This document shows positions 62,323-64,000 of a stretch of 64,000 nt of DNA, piece after piece. The DNA comes from a virus. The stretch is from the IMG/VR virus record IMGVR_UViG_3300030419_007306, positions 1-64,000 of that record; one strand, written 5' to 3'. A program made the position numbers and the translations under genes. The stretch's first letter is position 1, and each line of letters opens with the position of its first letter. The notes below the pieces were generated by a model. The model was not told where the DNA came from, searched no databases, and was given only the letters and a program-made list of their open reading frames with translations.

Positions 62323-63023
62323 AAACCTCCTTCGTTATCATCGTTAAGTTTATCTAAAATTATTGGAATCAATGGATTTCGGACAATATCTTCCTTTTTT
62401 AGATACATTACGCCGAGGTTGTCCACCCCATCCAATCTCGTCAAACACTTGGAGAACGCCCCTCTTTGTCTGTAGGGAAGGTCGGACTGGGTATCGTCTC
62501 CTGTTATTACTAATTTAGACTCCATGCCCATTCTTGTCAAGAGCATTTTGAGTTGTTTCATGGAAAGGTTTTGACATTCGTCGGCTATTATAAAACAGTT
62601 GTGAAAATTACGGCCTCTCATAAGACCAATAGGAGCCACAACCAGCTTACCTTGGTTCTTCCAGTTATTTATTTGTTCGTGAGAAACGAAATAGTTTAAC
62701 TCATCAAAAACCGGAAGAAGATAAGGATGAAGTTTTTTGTCTGCGTCTCCGGGTAGATAGCCAATTTTTTCACCTGCCTCTACGACAGGCCTAGTGATTA
62801 TTATTCTATCTACCTGCCCAGAAACCAGCGCTTCAATAGCACAACCAACAGCTATGTGCGTTTTGCCGCTTCCAGCAGGACCATCACAAAATGTTAGAAT
62901 ATTATTCTTTATAGATTTAATATATTTTTTTTGATTAGGACTTCTTGCCGATAGCTTTTTCTTGAGATAAACACCTTCTTCTTGCTTCTCTTTTGTTTGA
63001 TATTTAGGTTTTCTTCTTGCCAT
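62319..63023 (-). CDS. phoH: PhoH-like ATPase
   Basis: 234 residues from the ATG at 63023; an upstream ATG at 63056 would extend further into the reductase gene. A basic N-terminal tail, then CDGPAGSGKTHIAVGCAIEA (Walker A), DRIIITRPVVEAGEKIGYLP, NCFIIADECQNLS (Walker B) and LVITGDDTQSDLP. These are the PhoH hallmarks; related proteins have RNA-helicase-like or ATPase activity. PhoH is common in phages, especially marine ones, and its role there is not settled. Confidence 0.9.
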   Translation of the reverse strand: MARRKPKYQTKEKQEEGVYLKKKLSARSPNQKKYIKSIKNNILTFCDGPAGSGKTHIAVGCAIEALVSGQVDRIIITRPVVEAGEKIGYLPGDADKKLHPYLLPVFDELNYFVSHEQINNWKNQGKLVVAPIGLMRGRNFHNCFIIADECQNLSMKQLKMLLTRMGMESKLVITGDDTQSDLPYRQRGAFSKCLTRLDGVDNLGVMYLKKEDIVRNPLIPIILDKLNDDNEGGL

Positions 63024-64000
63024 TTTTCGGTACGCTAAAATCGACTTCGCAAGCACCGCCGCTGCATGCCCATTCCTGTTCAGCAGACGTGTTGTCTTCA
63101 GCCTCGGTTACATCGGTGTAGTCTACTTTCCTAAACGTTCTGATTAAATCCGAATATATTTTCCAATTATACACATCCTTTAGGCAGTGAGACAATTTTT
63201 TATAGTCTCCCTCAAAGTATTTTTCTGCAAACCTTCTGCATCTTGCTATAAAAGATTTCTTTCTTTTGTTTTCTTCTAACTCAGGGTCGTTTAAAATTGC
63301 GTCACAAGCGTCCCAAAGATTGTCTTTATAGTTTTGGAGACCAACGGTTATCAGTCCTGAGCACCATATAGCAGCATCGCCATACTCCCTGACTATTTCT
63401 CTGCTTGTATGAATAGTCACCATTGGTGCCTGCTGATAGTCCTTGTCTCCGCTTTGTGGAATAAGCGAAATCCCACAAAAGTATTTTCTATTTTTATAGA
63501 TAAAATTTGAAACCTCTGCCCATTCATCCGGCCTAACATTGATTGTATTAGATACATTGTGATTTAGCCAAGGCTTAGTACATCTATCGTTATTCTTTCC
63601 AGCCATGACCCAGTTTTGCTGAGTGCTTTTTACAATTTTAAGTAGTTCAAGAGCAGGCAGTTGGTTTTTTGTTTTTGCCCCATCAGGAACTTCAATTGGA
63701 AAGGTTATTACGTCGTCGGTATTATTTGCCGACCAAACAGATGCTTCACAGGCTTCTGGGTTTATTGATTTAAAATATTTATAAGGAGCCTCGTCTGTAT
63801 TTGCTTGAACTCTTCTTAAATATCTTTTGGCATGATGAGGATGAATGCCCGAAGAAGTTCCCAGCATACAGCTAGACGAGCCCTCTGGCTTGAGGCATGT
63901 TGTTCTTGCCGCAGGTTTTATCTTTATTTTCTTGGACAGTTGTTCATTCGTTTTATTGACAATCTTAGCACCCCTTTTTTGCGTGGAAGGGTTTAAAACT
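63004..64000 (-). CDS. nrdJ: B12-dependent (class II) ribonucleoside-triphosphate reductase, C-terminal part
   Basis: The frame stays open to the right edge, so the 5' part is outside the window. TTCLKPEGSSSCMLGTSSG is the class II active-site loop and is continued by IHPHHAKRYLRRVQ. The C-terminus carries CSGGACEVDF, the redox CxGGxC pair that reduces the active site. It converts NTPs to dNTPs using adenosylcobalamin, independent of oxygen. It heads the replication unit in the window. The internal methionine at 63867 is not a start, because conserved residues precede it. Confidence 0.9.
   Translation of the reverse strand, partial: VLNPSTQKRGAKIVNKTNEQLSKKIKIKPAARTTCLKPEGSSSCMLGTSSGIHPHHAKRYLRRVQANTDEAPYKYFKSINPEACEASVWSANNTDDVITFPIEVPDGAKTKNQLPALELLKIVKSTQQNWVMAGKNNDRCTKPWLNHNVSNTINVRPDEWAEVSNFIYKNRKYFCGISLIPQSGDKDYQQAPMVTIHTSREIVREYGDAAIWCSGLITVGLQNYKDNLWDACDAILNDPELEENKRKKSFIARCRRFAEKYFEGDYKKLSHCLKDVYNWKIYSDLIRTFRKVDYTDVTEAEDNTSAEQEWACSGGACEVDFSVPKNGKKKT

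Noticed and set aside
1-64000. tRNA genes, CRISPR arrays, diversity-generating retroelements, insertion sequences
   Set aside because: No reverse transcriptase, transposase, regularly spaced short repeats or cloverleaf-like intergenic sequence was visible; gaps are too short.

Overview
This window reads as part of the genome of a large tailed double-stranded DNA phage (Caudoviricetes). No ribosomal, tRNA or cellular housekeeping genes are visible. Genes are packed end to end with ATGA and TAATG overlaps. A virion-assembly block on the + strand faces a replication, metabolism and glycan block on the - strand. A very large tape-measure gene, a tail-tube candidate just before the tail chaperones, and no recognisable sheath make a long flexible (siphovirus-like) tail the best guess. 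Tail-fibre style, B12-dependent ribonucleotide reductase, PhoH and EDxHD-type endonucleases resemble environmental or aquatic phages. The host cannot be named from sequence.

Layout, + strand (1-34391): a repeat-built tail fibre or appendage (left end cut by the window); small appendage and connector genes, including a LamG-fused protein and its short paralogue; neck and tail-completion candidates (7044-9222); probable tail tube (9304); three coiled, charged genes in the tail-chaperone position (10665-12971); a strong hairpin terminator; a 4274-residue tape measure (13049-25873); two large tail-tip proteins (25883-32811); then a glycosyltransferase-like gene and three small genes, two with membrane segments.

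Layout, - strand (64000 down to 34388): B12-dependent ribonucleotide reductase (cut by the right edge), PhoH, SSB, zinc-ribbon and HTH proteins, RecA-like recombinase, DnaB-like helicase, CHC2/Toprim primase, dNMP kinase, PD-(D/E)XK nuclease, and a DnaE-type DNA polymerase broken into two separate genes. Between the two polymerase parts lie a glutamate dehydrogenase, a family-4 uracil-DNA glycosylase, a GMP reductase and a DnaQ-type exonuclease. After the second polymerase part a clear sigma70-like promoter (46076-46103) starts a second unit: SSB, a sigma factor, then about eight glycan-related genes (two full GT4 enzymes, GT2-like and half-size Rossmann proteins, a sugar-nucleotide nucleotidyltransferase), an endonuclease, a putative annealing protein with an ssDNA-binding candidate, and two tandem SGNH-like paralogues.

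The most striking whole-window signal is compositional. Reading through the sequence I found no GATC tetramer, whereas a couple of hundred would be expected by chance. Asp codons followed by C are GAC in every case I checked. This suggests strong selection against a GATC-cutting or GATC-sensing system in the host. Other highlights are the split polymerase whose two parts sum to full DnaE length, the glutamate dehydrogenase, the glycan cluster with half-enzymes, and the repeated TPGEFV cassette in the giant tape measure.
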